DNA from: Frateuria sp. Soil773
GTDB lineage: Bacteria; Pseudomonadota; Gammaproteobacteria; Xanthomonadales; Rhodanobacteraceae
Assembly (NCBI RefSeq): GCF_001428405.1
Contig: NZ_LMSL01000006.1
Span: 241-45,755, forward strand
DNA: 45,515 nt
Reading direction: 5' to 3'
Part shown: positions 33,985-45,515 of the stretch, in pieces
How positions within the stretch are numbered: the stretch's first letter is position 1
Layout of the letters: every line of letters starts with the position of its first letter
The notes under the pieces: generated by a model
Told to the model about the DNA's origin: nothing
Database searches by the model: none
Seen by the model: only the letters and a program-made list of their open reading frames with translations
Position numbers and translations under genes: made by a program

Positions 33985-34994
33985 GCCAGAACATGAACCC
34001 CCATCCGTCCCGCGTGTTCCGGGCCTGCCGATGCTGGCTGGCCGTCCTGCTGCTGATGGGCATGCCCTCGGCGTGGGCCGCCTGCAGCATGAACCGGAAC
34101 TGGCAGGACCCCCACGTGAACATGGACCTCGGGCGGGTGGTGATCCCGCCGGACCTGCCGGTGGGCGCCACGATCGTCACCTGGTCCACCCGCATCAGCC
34201 AGCCCGGCACGGCGATGTCGTGCGACTGGTACGGCGGCGCCACGGTATACGCCGACGTGGTGCAGGGGCAGGCGGTGCCGGGCTACAGCAAGGTGTTCAC
34301 CACCGGCGTCCCGGGCGTAGGCATCCGGATGTCGCGCAAGACGGCCAACGCGGCCACCACCATGGTCTACCCGGACCGCTTCAACGCCTCGGCCAACACG
34401 TCCTACACGCTCGACGCCAGCACCTTCGTCGTCGAGCTGATCAAGACGGCGCCGGTCACCGGCAGCGGCCCCCTGGTGGCCGGGCAGTATTCGAGCTACC
34501 ACCTCGCGTCGGACCCCTCGCATCCGCTGCTGACCACCTGGGTACGCGGCGAGGGCATCACCATCATCTCGCCTTCGTGCCTGGTGGACGCCGGCTCGAA
34601 GAACATCGCCGTCAAGTTCGGCAGCGTGCCGCAGAGCAGCTTCGGCGGCGTCGGCACCACCGCGGCGGAACGCGACTTCACGATCAGCCTGCAGTGCCAG
34701 CAGAGCCCGGGCAACATCTTCGTGCGGCTGGACGCCACGGCCGACCCGTCCAACAGCCCCGGCGTGCTGCAGATCACCCAGGGCCCGCAGGCCGCCAAGG
34801 GCGTGGGCATCCAGGTGCTGGACGCGCGCGACAGCCGGCCGGTTAGCTACGGCGGCAGCATCAGCGCGGGCAGCAGCCCGGTCGGGGCGAACACCTTGCG
34901 GGTGCCGTTCAAGGCGCGCTATTACCAGACCGGCAGCGCCGTTGCGCCGGGCGACGCCAACGGCACGGCCACCTTCACCATCCAGTACCAGTAA
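33981..34994 (+). CDS. Fimbrial tip adhesin with C-terminal pilin domain
   Basis: A 337-residue precursor with a signal peptide to about residue 34 (LLLMGMPSAWA). The mature protein looks two-domain: an N-terminal part (about 35-200) with several aromatic and cysteine residues (ACSMNRNW, MSCDWYGG), plausibly the receptor-binding lectin-like domain, then a typical pilin domain starting near ISPSCLVDAGSKNIAVKFGSV and ending in TATFTIQYQ. This two-domain plan is that of FimH-like adhesins; the ligand is unknown. The ATG overlaps the usher stop. A mobile-element-like repeat begins immediately after its TAA stop. Confidence 0.88.
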   Translation: MSQNMNPHPSRVFRACRCWLAVLLLMGMPSAWAACSMNRNWQDPHVNMDLGRVVIPPDLPVGATIVTWSTRISQPGTAMSCDWYGGATVYADVVQGQAVPGYSKVFTTGVPGVGIRMSRKTANAATTMVYPDRFNASANTSYTLDASTFVVELIKTAPVTGSGPLVAGQYSSYHLASDPSHPLLTTWVRGEGITIISPSCLVDAGSKNIAVKFGSVPQSSFGGVGTTAAERDFTISLQCQQSPGNIFVRLDATADPSNSPGVLQITQGPQAAKGVGIQVLDARDSRPVSYGGSISAGSSPVGANTLRVPFKARYYQTGSAVAPGDANGTATFTIQYQ

Positions 34995-35212
34995 GAGCCT
35001 GTTGAAAGTCTCCAAACATCCCCCTACGAAGCGTCATCCCAGCGGCTCTCAACGGCCGCAGGGCCGGTCAAGCTGGGATCCAGTGCCTTTAGGCTTTGGG
35101 GAAGGGAACGTCGCTGGATGACCGGCCCTTCGGCTGTTGAAAAGCGCCTCGCAGGAATGACGAGCGGAGCGTGAGGGGATTCCAGCCCGACAGGGAGACT
35201 TTGAACAGGCTC
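34995..35212. mobile_element. 218-bp MITE-like element with terminal inverted repeats
   Basis: The left end GAGCCTGTTGAAAGTCTCC (34995-35013) and right end GGAGACTTTGAACAGGCTC (35194-35212) are inverted repeats with one mismatch in 19. No gene lies within. Flanks are TAA on the left, which is the adhesin stop codon, and TGA on the right, both fitting a TNA target. Thirteen bases of the right end (GAGCCTGTTCAAA when read inwards) equal the end of the IS beginning at 45432. The interior also contains GTCATCCC/GGGATCCAGTGCCTTT and AGGAATGACG sequences related to the REPIN-like units near hisI. Confidence 0.7.
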
Positions 35213-35579
35213 TGAGGACGGAACCCATTGCCGGGATGCCGGCAACCGGCCATTTTAGGAATCGTCCGATCCCATTCGGCCGGCCGGGCCGACAGAATGG
35301 GCGTCGAAAGCGGGATGCGCACCGGCGTCGAGGGACGTCCGGCGGACGGCGCGGCAGCTTACGGTTTTCCACATGCCCACGGATGGACATGGGTCAACGA
35401 GCTTACGTTGACGGCAGGCATAGCCCACCCCCTGTGTCATTGCCTGCTGGAATCTAGACGAGGGAAGCCAGGGAATGCTGGATCGATGGCGGGCGCGGCC
35501 GTGACGCCGGCTGCCATCGATCCGGCCGGCTGCACGGCATGCGGCCCGCGCAGCGGCGGGGAATGTCGAAGCAGGTAGG
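35213..35579. other. Non-coding stretch between the fimbrial operon and aminopeptidase P
   Basis: No gene is supported in these 367 bases. A hairpin TTGCCGG-GATG-CCGGCAA lies at 35228-35245, and CCCATTC (35271-35277) pairs with GAATGGG (35295-35301) around a G+C-rich loop. Nothing recognisable follows up to the convergent aminopeptidase gene. Confidence 0.5.
35228..35245 (+). terminator. Possible terminator of the fimbrial operon
   Basis: A seven-base-pair stem TTGCCGG/CCGGCAA with loop GATG, followed after seven bases by ATTTTA. The T-run is displaced and short, so this is tentative. If real, the MITE-like element would be part of the fimbrial transcript. Confidence 0.35.
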
Positions 35580-37385
35580 TCAGCCGGCCAGCGGGGCGCA
35601 GTGGCGCTCCAGCCAGGCCAGATCGGCGCCGTCCAGCAACGGGCCGAGCGCAGCCCGCACGGTGGCGTGGTAATCGTCCAGCCAGGCGCGTTCCTCGGGA
35701 TTGAGCAGGCCCGGCTCCAGCGCGCGCCGGTCGAACGGGCACAGGGTCAGCGTCTCGAAGGCGTAGAACTCGCCGAACTCGGTGCGGTCGGCCTCGACCA
35801 CCACGGCCAGGTTCTCGTGGCGGATGCCGTGGCGCGCGGGCTTGTACAGCCCCGGCTCGATCGAGGTGATCATGCCCGGCTCCAGCGCCACCAGGGCGCC
35901 GCCGGCGACGGGCGGGCGGATCGACTGCGGGCCCTCGTGCACATTGAGGAAGTAGCCCACGCCATGGCCGGTGCCGTGGCCGTAGTCCATGCCGCTGGCC
36001 CACAGCGGCGCGCGCGCCAGCGCATCGAGCTGCGGGCCGCTGGCGCCCTTCGGGAAGCGCGCGCGCGACAGCGCGATCATGCCCTTCATCACCAGCGTGG
36101 CGTCGCGGCGCTGCTCCGGCGTGGTCTCGCCCAGCGCCAGCACGCGGGTGACATCGGTGGTGCCGCCCAGGTACTGGCCGCCGGAATCGACCAGCAGCAG
36201 CCCGCGCCGCTGCAGCGCGCTGTGCGCCTCCGGCGTGGCGCGGTAGTGCGGCAGGGCGCCGTTGGCCTCGTAACCGGCGATGGTGGCGAAGCTTTCGCCG
36301 ACATGGCCCGGTTGGGCCGAGCGTTCCTCGTGCAGCAGGGTGTCCACGTCCAGCTCGGTCTGCGTCATGCCGGCGGCCAGGCGCTCCTCCAGCCGGCGGA
36401 ACGCGCGCACCAGCGCGGCGCCGTCGCGGCGCATCACCTCGCGCACGTGCTCCAGCTCGGCCGGGCTTTTGCGCGCCTTGAAGGCGGTGCTCGGGTTGGC
36501 CGCCTCGATCCGCTTCACCGCCGGCCGGATCGCCGCGGCGACGGCGCACACCACGCGGCCGGCGTCCAGCAGCAGGGCGTCGCCGTCGCCCAGTTCGCCC
36601 AGCGCGTCGGTGACCGCGGCGTAGTCGGCGATGCGCACGCCGTCGGCCGCCAGCGCGGCGACCAGGGCGTCGCTCAGCTTGGCGCGGTCGACGAACAGCG
36701 TGGCCGGGCCCTCGCCCTGCACCAGCAGGTGGGCCAGGAAGACCGGGTTGCATTCGACGTCGCTGCCGCGCAGGTTGGTCAGCCAGGCGACGTCGTCGAG
36801 GCTGGAGACCAGGTGGTGGGTGGCGCCGTGCTTGCGCATCGCGGTGCGCAGGCGCGCGAGCTTCTCCGCGCGCGGCGTGCAGGCGTGGCCGATCGCGTGC
36901 TCGAACACCGCCGCCTTCGGCAGCGCCGGGCGTTCGGCCCACACCGTCGCCGGCAGGTCCAGGTCGGTGCGCAGGGTGGCGCCGGCTTCGCCCAGCAGGC
37001 GTTCGATCTGCCGCTGCGTGGCCACCGCCAGGCTGTCGCCGGCCACCGCCACCGTGTCGCCCTCGCGCAGGTGCTGCTGCAGCCAGGCCAGGTGCTCGGG
37101 CGCGTGCGCCACCCGCTGCTTCATCAGGGCGACGCCGCTGCCGGCCAGTTGCCGCTCGGCCTGCGAGAAATAGCGCGAATCGGTCCATACGCCGGCATGG
37201 TCGGCGGTGACCAGCAGGGTGCCGGCCGAGCCGGTGAAGCCGGACAGCCACTCGCGCGCGGCCCAGTGCCCCGGGAGGTACTCGGACAGGTGCGGATCGG
37301 CGGTGGGGACGAGGCAGGCGGCGACGCCATGCTGCTGCATGGCCTGGCGCAGGGCGGCGAGGCGGGCGGAAACGGGGCTGTTCAT
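35580..37385 (-). CDS. Xaa-Pro aminopeptidase (M24B family, long three-domain form)
   Basis: A 601-residue cytoplasmic metallopeptidase that removes N-terminal residues preceding proline. Two creatinase-like N-terminal domains (to about 305) precede the pita-bread catalytic domain. Dimetal-site segments are LLLVDSGGQYLGGTTDVTR (two aspartates), GHGTGHGVGYFLNVHEGP (His) and the glutamates in SIEPGLYKPARHGIRHENL and EFYAFETLTL. The length matches the eukaryote-like three-domain aminopeptidase P rather than the E. coli PepP of about 440 residues. Its start is 143 bases from pyrG, divergently oriented. Confidence 0.92.
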   Translation of the reverse strand: MNSPVSARLAALRQAMQQHGVAACLVPTADPHLSEYLPGHWAAREWLSGFTGSAGTLLVTADHAGVWTDSRYFSQAERQLAGSGVALMKQRVAHAPEHLAWLQQHLREGDTVAVAGDSLAVATQRQIERLLGEAGATLRTDLDLPATVWAERPALPKAAVFEHAIGHACTPRAEKLARLRTAMRKHGATHHLVSSLDDVAWLTNLRGSDVECNPVFLAHLLVQGEGPATLFVDRAKLSDALVAALAADGVRIADYAAVTDALGELGDGDALLLDAGRVVCAVAAAIRPAVKRIEAANPSTAFKARKSPAELEHVREVMRRDGAALVRAFRRLEERLAAGMTQTELDVDTLLHEERSAQPGHVGESFATIAGYEANGALPHYRATPEAHSALQRRGLLLVDSGGQYLGGTTDVTRVLALGETTPEQRRDATLVMKGMIALSRARFPKGASGPQLDALARAPLWASGMDYGHGTGHGVGYFLNVHEGPQSIRPPVAGGALVALEPGMITSIEPGLYKPARHGIRHENLAVVVEADRTEFGEFYAFETLTLCPFDRRALEPGLLNPEERAWLDDYHATVRAALGPLLDGADLAWLERHCAPLAG

Positions 37386-37444
37386 CCGTTCATGCTAGCA
37401 GGCGCCATGCGCGGTTTTCCCGCGTGCGCGGGCGTCGCAGATGA

Positions 37445-41407
<3,963 letters not shown>

Positions 41408-41427
41408 ACCAAGGTAGCCGAGCAGCC

Positions 41428-41757
41428 ATGCTGCGCTGGATCGCCCTGATTCTGATCGCCGTCCTGATCGGCCTGCAGCTCAAGCTGTGGGGCCGCAGCG
41501 GCGGCATGGGCGAAGTGCGGGCGCTGCGCGCATCGGTGAGCAAGCAGAACGACGACAACGAACGCCTGCGCCAGCGCAACCAGGCGCTGGCGGCCGACGT
41601 GGACGACCTCAAGCACGGCGAGCAGGCGGTGGAAGCGCGCGCGCGCGCCGAGCTGGGGCTGATCAAGCCGGGCGAGACGTTCTACCAGGTGGTGGAAAAG
41701 CCCGGCGCCGCCAGCAGCGCGGCGCCGCCGGCCGCCACCGATACCGGCGGGCACTGA
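41428..41757 (+). CDS. ftsB: Cell division protein FtsB
   Basis: A small bitopic membrane protein (109 residues) of the FtsQLB divisome subcomplex. A membrane helix (about 3-20, WIALILIAVLIGLQLKLWG) is followed by a periplasmic coiled coil (about 28-65, RALRASVSKQNDDNERLRQRN) and the conserved ARAELGLIKPGETFYQVV. An Ala/Pro-rich tail ends the protein. The eno-ftsB-ispD order is widely conserved. The stop and the ispD start are two bases apart. Confidence 0.93.
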   Translation: MLRWIALILIAVLIGLQLKLWGRSGGMGEVRALRASVSKQNDDNERLRQRNQALAADVDDLKHGEQAVEARARAELGLIKPGETFYQVVEKPGAASSAAPPAATDTGGH

Positions 41758-41759
41758 CC

Positions 41760-42452
41760 ATGCCGGCCCTGTGGTGCGTGGTGCCGGCAGCCGGGCGCGG
41801 CACGCGCGTCGGCGGCGATGTCCCCAAGCAGTACCTGCCGCTGGCGGGCCGGCCGCTGATCCTGCATACGCTGGAACGGCTGGCGGCGCACCCGCGGATC
41901 GCCGGCCTGCTGGTGATCCTGGGTGCGGGCGACGCCCACTGGCCTGGCCTGGACCGGCTCGGCGGCAAGCCGGTGCTGACCGCCACCGGCGGCGCCGAAC
42001 GCTGCGACTCGGTGCTCGCCGGGCTGGACGCGCTGCCGGCGGCGGTGGCCGGCGACGACTTCGTGCTGGTGCACGACGCCGCACGCCCCTGCGTGCGCGC
42101 GGCCGACATCGACCGCCTGGTCGAGCAGGCCGGGCGTGGCGACGGCGGCCTGCTCGGCGCGCCGCTGCGCGACACGCTCAAGCGGGCGGACGCGCACGGG
42201 CGCAGCCTGCGGACCGAGCCGCGCGAGCAGCGCTGGCGCGCCTTCACGCCGCAGATGTTCCGTCGTGCTCAACTGGCGGCAGCGCTGCGCGATGCGGCAC
42301 GCCGCGGAGCGGTGGTGAGCGACGAGGCGATGGCGATGGAACAGGCCGGTTTCGCGCCGCTGCTGGTGGAGGGCGCCGAGGACAACCTCAAGGTGACCAC
42401 CGCGGCGGATTTCGCGCTGGCCGAGTTCCTCCTTTCAAGGACCCGTGCATGA
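41760..42452 (+). CDS. ispD: 2-C-methyl-D-erythritol 4-phosphate cytidylyltransferase
   Basis: A 230-residue enzyme of the non-mevalonate isoprenoid pathway that joins CTP to methylerythritol phosphate. The nucleotide-binding loop is [22 protein letters not shown]; other conserved segments are [27 protein letters not shown] and [13 protein letters not shown] is the product of PyrG at the head of the cluster. The start is the ATG at 41760; the open frame upstream overlaps ftsB and is not family-like. Confidence 0.96.
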   Translation: MPALWCVVPAAGRGTRVGGDVPKQYLPLAGRPLILHTLERLAAHPRIAGLLVILGAGDAHWPGLDRLGGKPVLTATGGAERCDSVLAGLDALPAAVAGDDFVLVHDAARPCVRAADIDRLVEQAGRGDGGLLGAPLRDTLKRADAHGRSLRTEPREQRWRAFTPQMFRRAQLAAALRDAARRGAVVSDEAMAMEQAGFAPLLVEGAEDNLKVTTAADFALAEFLLSRTRA

Positions 42453-42462
42453 AGGTGCTGCA

Positions 42463-42936
42463 ATGAGAATCGGCCAGGGTTTCGACGTGCACGCGTTCGG
42501 CGAGGGCGACCACGTGATGCTCGGCGGCGTGCGCGTGCCGCACCGGCGCGGCGTGGTCGCGCACTCGGACGGCGACGTGGCGATCCATGCGCTGTGCGAC
42601 GCGATCTTCGGCGCGCTGGCGCTGGGCGACATCGGCCGGCACTTCCCGCCCTCGGACGAGCGCTGGCGCGACGCGGACAGCCGGCGGTTCCTGCGCCACG
42701 CGGCGATGCTGATGGCGCAGCAAGGCTACGCGCTGGGCAATGCCGACCTCACCGTGATCTGCGAGGCGCCCAAGGTCGGCCCGCACGTGCAGGCGATCCG
42801 CGAGCGCCTCGCTGCCGACCTGGAGTGCGAGGTCGGCCGCATCAGCGTCAAGGCCACCACCACCGAGAAGCTCGGGTTCTGCGGCCGCGGGGAAGGCATC
42901 GCGGCGCAGGCCTGCGTGCTGCTGGAGCGCGCATGA
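42463..42936 (+). CDS. ispF: 2-C-methyl-D-erythritol 2,4-cyclodiphosphate synthase
   Basis: A 157-residue trimeric zinc enzyme two steps after IspD in isoprenoid synthesis. Zinc ligands are in GFDVHAF (Asp and His) and in the [11 protein letters not shown] region; the substrate loop [13 protein letters not shown] and the C-terminal [21 protein letters not shown] are also diagnostic. I chose the ATG at 42463 ([10 protein letters not shown]), preceded by AAGGTG; an in-frame start 18 bases earlier is less likely. It overlaps mgtE by four bases. Confidence 0.97.
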   Translation: MRIGQGFDVHAFGEGDHVMLGGVRVPHRRGVVAHSDGDVAIHALCDAIFGALALGDIGRHFPPSDERWRDADSRRFLRHAAMLMAQQGYALGNADLTVICEAPKVGPHVQAIRERLAADLECEVGRISVKATTTEKLGFCGRGEGIAAQACVLLERA

Positions 42937-44375
42937 GCGAGGCCGAGGTCCGCAGCTCGACCCACCGCCTCCACGAGCAGTTGGAGGCGATCGTCGAGCT
43001 GCTGCGCAAGCAGAAGCTGGTCGAGCAGGTGGCGCACAACCAGCACGGCGCGCACCAGGACCTGGTCGAGGGCCTGGTGCACCGGCAGAACCAGGCCGAG
43101 CTGCAGCGCCACCTGGACGAGCTGCACCCGGCCGACATCGCCTTCATCCTCGAATCGCTGCCGCCGGACGATCGCCTGGCGATCTGGCAACTGGTGAAGG
43201 CCGACCGCGACGGCGAGATCCTGCTGGAAGTGTCCGACGCGGTGCGCGAGTCGCTGATCGCGGACATGGACCAGGGCGAGATCATGGCCGCGGTCGAGCC
43301 GCTGGACGCGGACGAACTGGCCGACCTGGTCGAGGACCTGCCCACCGAGGTGCTGCCCGAGCTGATGGCCAGCCTCGACGCGCAGCAGCGCGAGCGGGTG
43401 CAGTCGGCGCTGTCCTGGGAGGACGACCAGATCGGCGCGCTGATGGACTTCGAGATGGTCACCATCCGCGAGGACGTCAGCCTGGAAACCGTGCTGCGCT
43501 ACCTGCGCCGGTTCGAGGAACTGCCGGCGCAGACCGACAAGCTGTTCGTGATCAACCAGGACAACCTGCTCACCGGCGTGCTGCCGCTGCACTGGCTGCT
43601 GGTGAACTCGCCGGAGAAGATGGTCAGCGCGGTGATGGCGCCGGACGTCAACACCTTCCATCCGGCCGACGACGCCTACGAGGTGGCGCAGGCGTTCGAG
43701 CGCTACGACCTGGTGACCGCGCCGGTGGTGGACGACAACGGCCACCTGATCGGCCGCATCACCATCGACGCGATGGTCGACGTGATCCGCGAGGAGAGCG
43801 AGAGCGAAGCCCTGAGCCGCGGCGGCCTGCGCGAGGAGGAGGACATCTTCGCCTCGGTGTGGGCGAGCCTGCGCAACCGCTGGTCGTGGCTGGCGATCAA
43901 CCTGGTCACCGCCTTCATCGCCTCGCGCGTGATCGGCCTGTTCGAGGGCTCGATCCAGAAGCTGGTGGCGCTGGCGACGCTGATGCCGATCGTCGCAGGC
44001 ATCGGCGGCAACTCCGGCAACCAGACCATCACCATGATCGTGCGCGCATTGGCGCTGAACCAGATCAGCGCCGAGAGCGCCAAGCGGCTGTGGCGCAAGG
44101 AACTGGCGGTGGCCCTGCTCAACGGGCTGGTGTGGGGCGGGGTGATCGGCGTCGTGGCCTGGCTGCTGTACGGCAGCGTCTCGCTGGGCCTGGTGATGAC
44201 CGCTGCGATGACCCTGAACCTGCTGCTGGCGGCGTTCTGCGGCGTCGGCATCCCGGTGCTGATGACCCGGTTCGGCCGCGACCCGGCACTGGGTTCCAGC
44301 GTGCTGATCACCGCGATGACCGACAGCGGCGGTTTCTTCATCTTCCTCGGGCTGGCCACGCTGTTCCTGATGTAG
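42933..44375 (+). CDS. mgtE: Magnesium transporter MgtE
   Basis: A 480-residue magnesium channel. An acidic N-terminal MgtE_N superhelix (about 30-140, with [22 protein letters not shown] and [17 protein letters not shown]) is followed by two CBS domains (about 145-275, including [20 protein letters not shown] and [19 protein letters not shown]), which together sense cytosolic Mg2+ and gate the pore. Five membrane helices then form the pore, with the family motifs [14 protein letters not shown] and the closing [17 protein letters not shown]. Its overlap with ispF places it inside the ispDF-truD cluster, where I would not generally expect it. Confidence 0.95.
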   Translation: MSEAEVRSSTHRLHEQLEAIVELLRKQKLVEQVAHNQHGAHQDLVEGLVHRQNQAELQRHLDELHPADIAFILESLPPDDRLAIWQLVKADRDGEILLEVSDAVRESLIADMDQGEIMAAVEPLDADELADLVEDLPTEVLPELMASLDAQQRERVQSALSWEDDQIGALMDFEMVTIREDVSLETVLRYLRRFEELPAQTDKLFVINQDNLLTGVLPLHWLLVNSPEKMVSAVMAPDVNTFHPADDAYEVAQAFERYDLVTAPVVDDNGHLIGRITIDAMVDVIREESESEALSRGGLREEEDIFASVWASLRNRWSWLAINLVTAFIASRVIGLFEGSIQKLVALATLMPIVAGIGGNSGNQTITMIVRALALNQISAESAKRLWRKELAVALLNGLVWGGVIGVVAWLLYGSVSLGLVMTAAMTLNLLLAAFCGVGIPVLMTRFGRDPALGSSVLITAMTDSGGFFIFLGLATLFLM

Positions 44376-44417
44376 CCCGTCCTATCGTCCGTGGCCGGCG
44401 CGACCGGCGGAGTGCGC

Positions 44418-45431
44418 ATGTCTTCCATCGAGCTTCCCCATGCCTACGGCGAGCCGCCGCTGACCGCGCGGCTGCGCGCCGCGCCGGAGGATTTCGTCGT
44501 CGAGGAGATCCTCGGCTACGAGGCCGACGGCGAGGGCGAGCACGCCCTGCTGTGGGTGGAGAAGCGCGGCCAGAACAGCGACTGGGTGGCGCGCGAGCTG
44601 GCGCGCTTCGCCGACGTGTCGCCGGTCGGCGTCGGCTACGCCGGCAGCAAGGACCGCCACGCGGTGACCCGGCAGACCTTCTCCGTGCAACTGGCCGGCA
44701 AGTCCGATCCGGACTGGTCGGCGTTCCCGCACCCGGAGGTGAAGGTGCTGGCCGCCGCGCGGCACAAGCGCAAGCTCAAGCGCGGCGCCCTGCGCGGCAA
44801 CCGCTTCGTGCTGGTGCTGCGCGACGTGCAGGGCGACCGTACGGCGGCCGAACAGGTGCTGCGGCAGATCGCCGCCCGCGGCGTGCCCAACTATTTCGGC
44901 GAGCAGCGCTTCGGCCGCGAGGGCGGCAACGTGGCGCAGGCGCGCTCGATGTTCGGCGGCCGCCGGGTCGACCGCAACACCCGTTCGTTCCTGCTGTCCG
45001 CCGCGCGCTCGCACATCTTCAACAGCGTGCTGGCGGCGCGCGTCGAACGCGGCGCGTGGGACGCCCCGCTGGACGGCGAGATCTGGTCGCTGGCCGGCTC
45101 GCGCTCGTGGTTCGGCCCGGAACCGTTCGGCGAGGCGCTGGCCGAACGGCTGGGGCGCGGCGACATCCACCCGTCCGGCCCGCTGTGGGGGCAGGGCGAG
45201 CCGCCGAGCGCGGGCGATGCCGGCGCGCTCGAACGCGAGGTGGCCGCGGCCCATGCCGACCTGGCCGAAGGGCTGGCCGCCGCGCGGATGGACCAGGAAC
45301 GCCGCGCGCTGCGCCTGCTGCCGAAGGAACTGCGCTGGCGCTGGCTGGACGACGATGCGCTGGAACTGTCGTTCGAGCTGCCGGCGGGCGCGTATGCGAC
45401 GGTGGTGGTGCGCGAATTGGCGGAGAGCTAA
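44418..45431 (+). CDS. truD: tRNA pseudouridine(13) synthase
   Basis: A 337-residue enzyme that makes pseudouridine at position 13 of tRNA-Glu. The nucleophile is Asp79 in GYAGSKDRHAVTRQ (Asp80 in E. coli); RGNRFVLVLR and GVPNYFGEQRFGREGGN are also family-typical. I chose the ATG at 44418 with CGGAG upstream; a GTG 27 bases earlier is in frame but less likely. The TAA stop is immediately followed by the left end of an insertion sequence, which separates truD from whatever followed it (often surE in related genomes). Confidence 0.95.
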   Translation: MSSIELPHAYGEPPLTARLRAAPEDFVVEEILGYEADGEGEHALLWVEKRGQNSDWVARELARFADVSPVGVGYAGSKDRHAVTRQTFSVQLAGKSDPDWSAFPHPEVKVLAAARHKRKLKRGALRGNRFVLVLRDVQGDRTAAEQVLRQIAARGVPNYFGEQRFGREGGNVAQARSMFGGRRVDRNTRSFLLSAARSHIFNSVLAARVERGAWDAPLDGEIWSLAGSRSWFGPEPFGEALAERLGRGDIHPSGPLWGQGEPPSAGDAGALEREVAAAHADLAEGLAAARMDQERRALRLLPKELRWRWLDDDALELSFELPAGAYATVVVRELAES

Positions 45432-45515
45432 GAGCCTGTTCAAAATCTTCGTGCGTTGCCCGAAACTGGGAGGATGAGAAAAAGCTATCCCAGTGACATC
45501 AGCCGCAAGCAGTTC
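45432..45515 (+). mobile_element. Left end of an IS5-family insertion sequence (runs off the window)
   Basis: GAGCCTGTTCAAAATC begins directly after the truD TAA stop and precedes a transposase start 42 bases in. The end sequence and a flanking TAA fit the IS5 family members that duplicate a three-base TNA target (IS1031-type); the right end lies outside the window. Its first 13 bases match the right end of the MITE-like element at 34995-35212. Confidence 0.75.
45474..45515 (+). CDS. IS5-family transposase, N-terminal 14 codons (3' truncated by window edge)
   Basis: ATG at 45474 preceded by GGGAGG gives MRKSYPSDISRKQF, the usual N-terminus of IS5-family transposases. The rest is beyond the window, so completeness and activity cannot be judged. 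Confidence 0.75.
   Translation, partial: MRKSYPSDISRKQF

Noticed and set aside
34992-34994. The adhesin gene truncated by the MITE-like insertion
   Set aside because: The protein ends with a normal pilin C-terminal strand (TATFTIQYQ) before the stop, and the element starts after the TAA, so the gene seems intact.

Overview
The window is high-G+C Gammaproteobacterial chromosome and most resembles the order Lysobacterales (Xanthomonadales), probably Rhodanobacteraceae or Xanthomonadaceae. That placement is inferred from three things: a his operon led by a TrpR-family regulator; the pyrG-kdsA-eno-ftsB-ispD-ispF-truD block; and mtnBDC, a kynurenine-type dioxygenase and a CRP/Clp-like site in one neighbourhood. 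No rRNA, tRNA, CRISPR array or phage genes were seen.

Layout. (1) 1-2899: the tail of a type VI secretion VgrG, a Tle-type lipase effector and a Tli4-like periplasmic immunity protein. (2) 3108-11363: the histidine operon, with a TrpR-family regulator followed by hisG, D, C, B, H, A, F and I. It is overlap-coupled up to hisA. hisF and hisI then stand apart, separated by four tandem REPIN-like palindromes. (3) 11500-14498, minus strand: the methionine-salvage genes mtnB-mtnD-mtnC and a membrane-anchored C13 (legumain/caspase-like) peptidase. (4) 14663-20662: a Tat-exported HiPIP, two APC amino-acid permeases, a NUDIX hydrolase, 3-hydroxyanthranilate dioxygenase and a secreted esterase. (5) 20732-29422: parE, a CHASE2-only membrane protein, a LysM-FecR-Fn3 envelope protein, a hybrid histidine kinase and a divergent RcsB-like response regulator. 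(6) 29728-34994: a chaperone-usher fimbrial operon with a CRP/Clp-like site upstream and a perfect 40-bp palindrome after the pilin gene. (7) 34995-35579: a 218-bp MITE-like element and non-coding DNA. (8) 35580-45431: aminopeptidase P, then pyrG-kdsA-eno-ftsB-ispD-ispF-mgtE-truD. (9) 45432-end: the left end of an IS5-family insertion sequence.

How the genes may work together. The most interesting block is 22677-34994. The histidine kinase has no periplasmic sensor domain, the CHASE2 protein has a sensor domain but no output domain, and a LysM/FecR protein is encoded between them. The predicted partner regulator sits directly before the fimbrial operon. I infer a split envelope-sensing phosphorelay controlling fimbriae. 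This rests on domain content and gene order only. The his operon has a readable promoter-operator arrangement that suggests autoregulation by its TrpR-family protein rather than leader-peptide attenuation.
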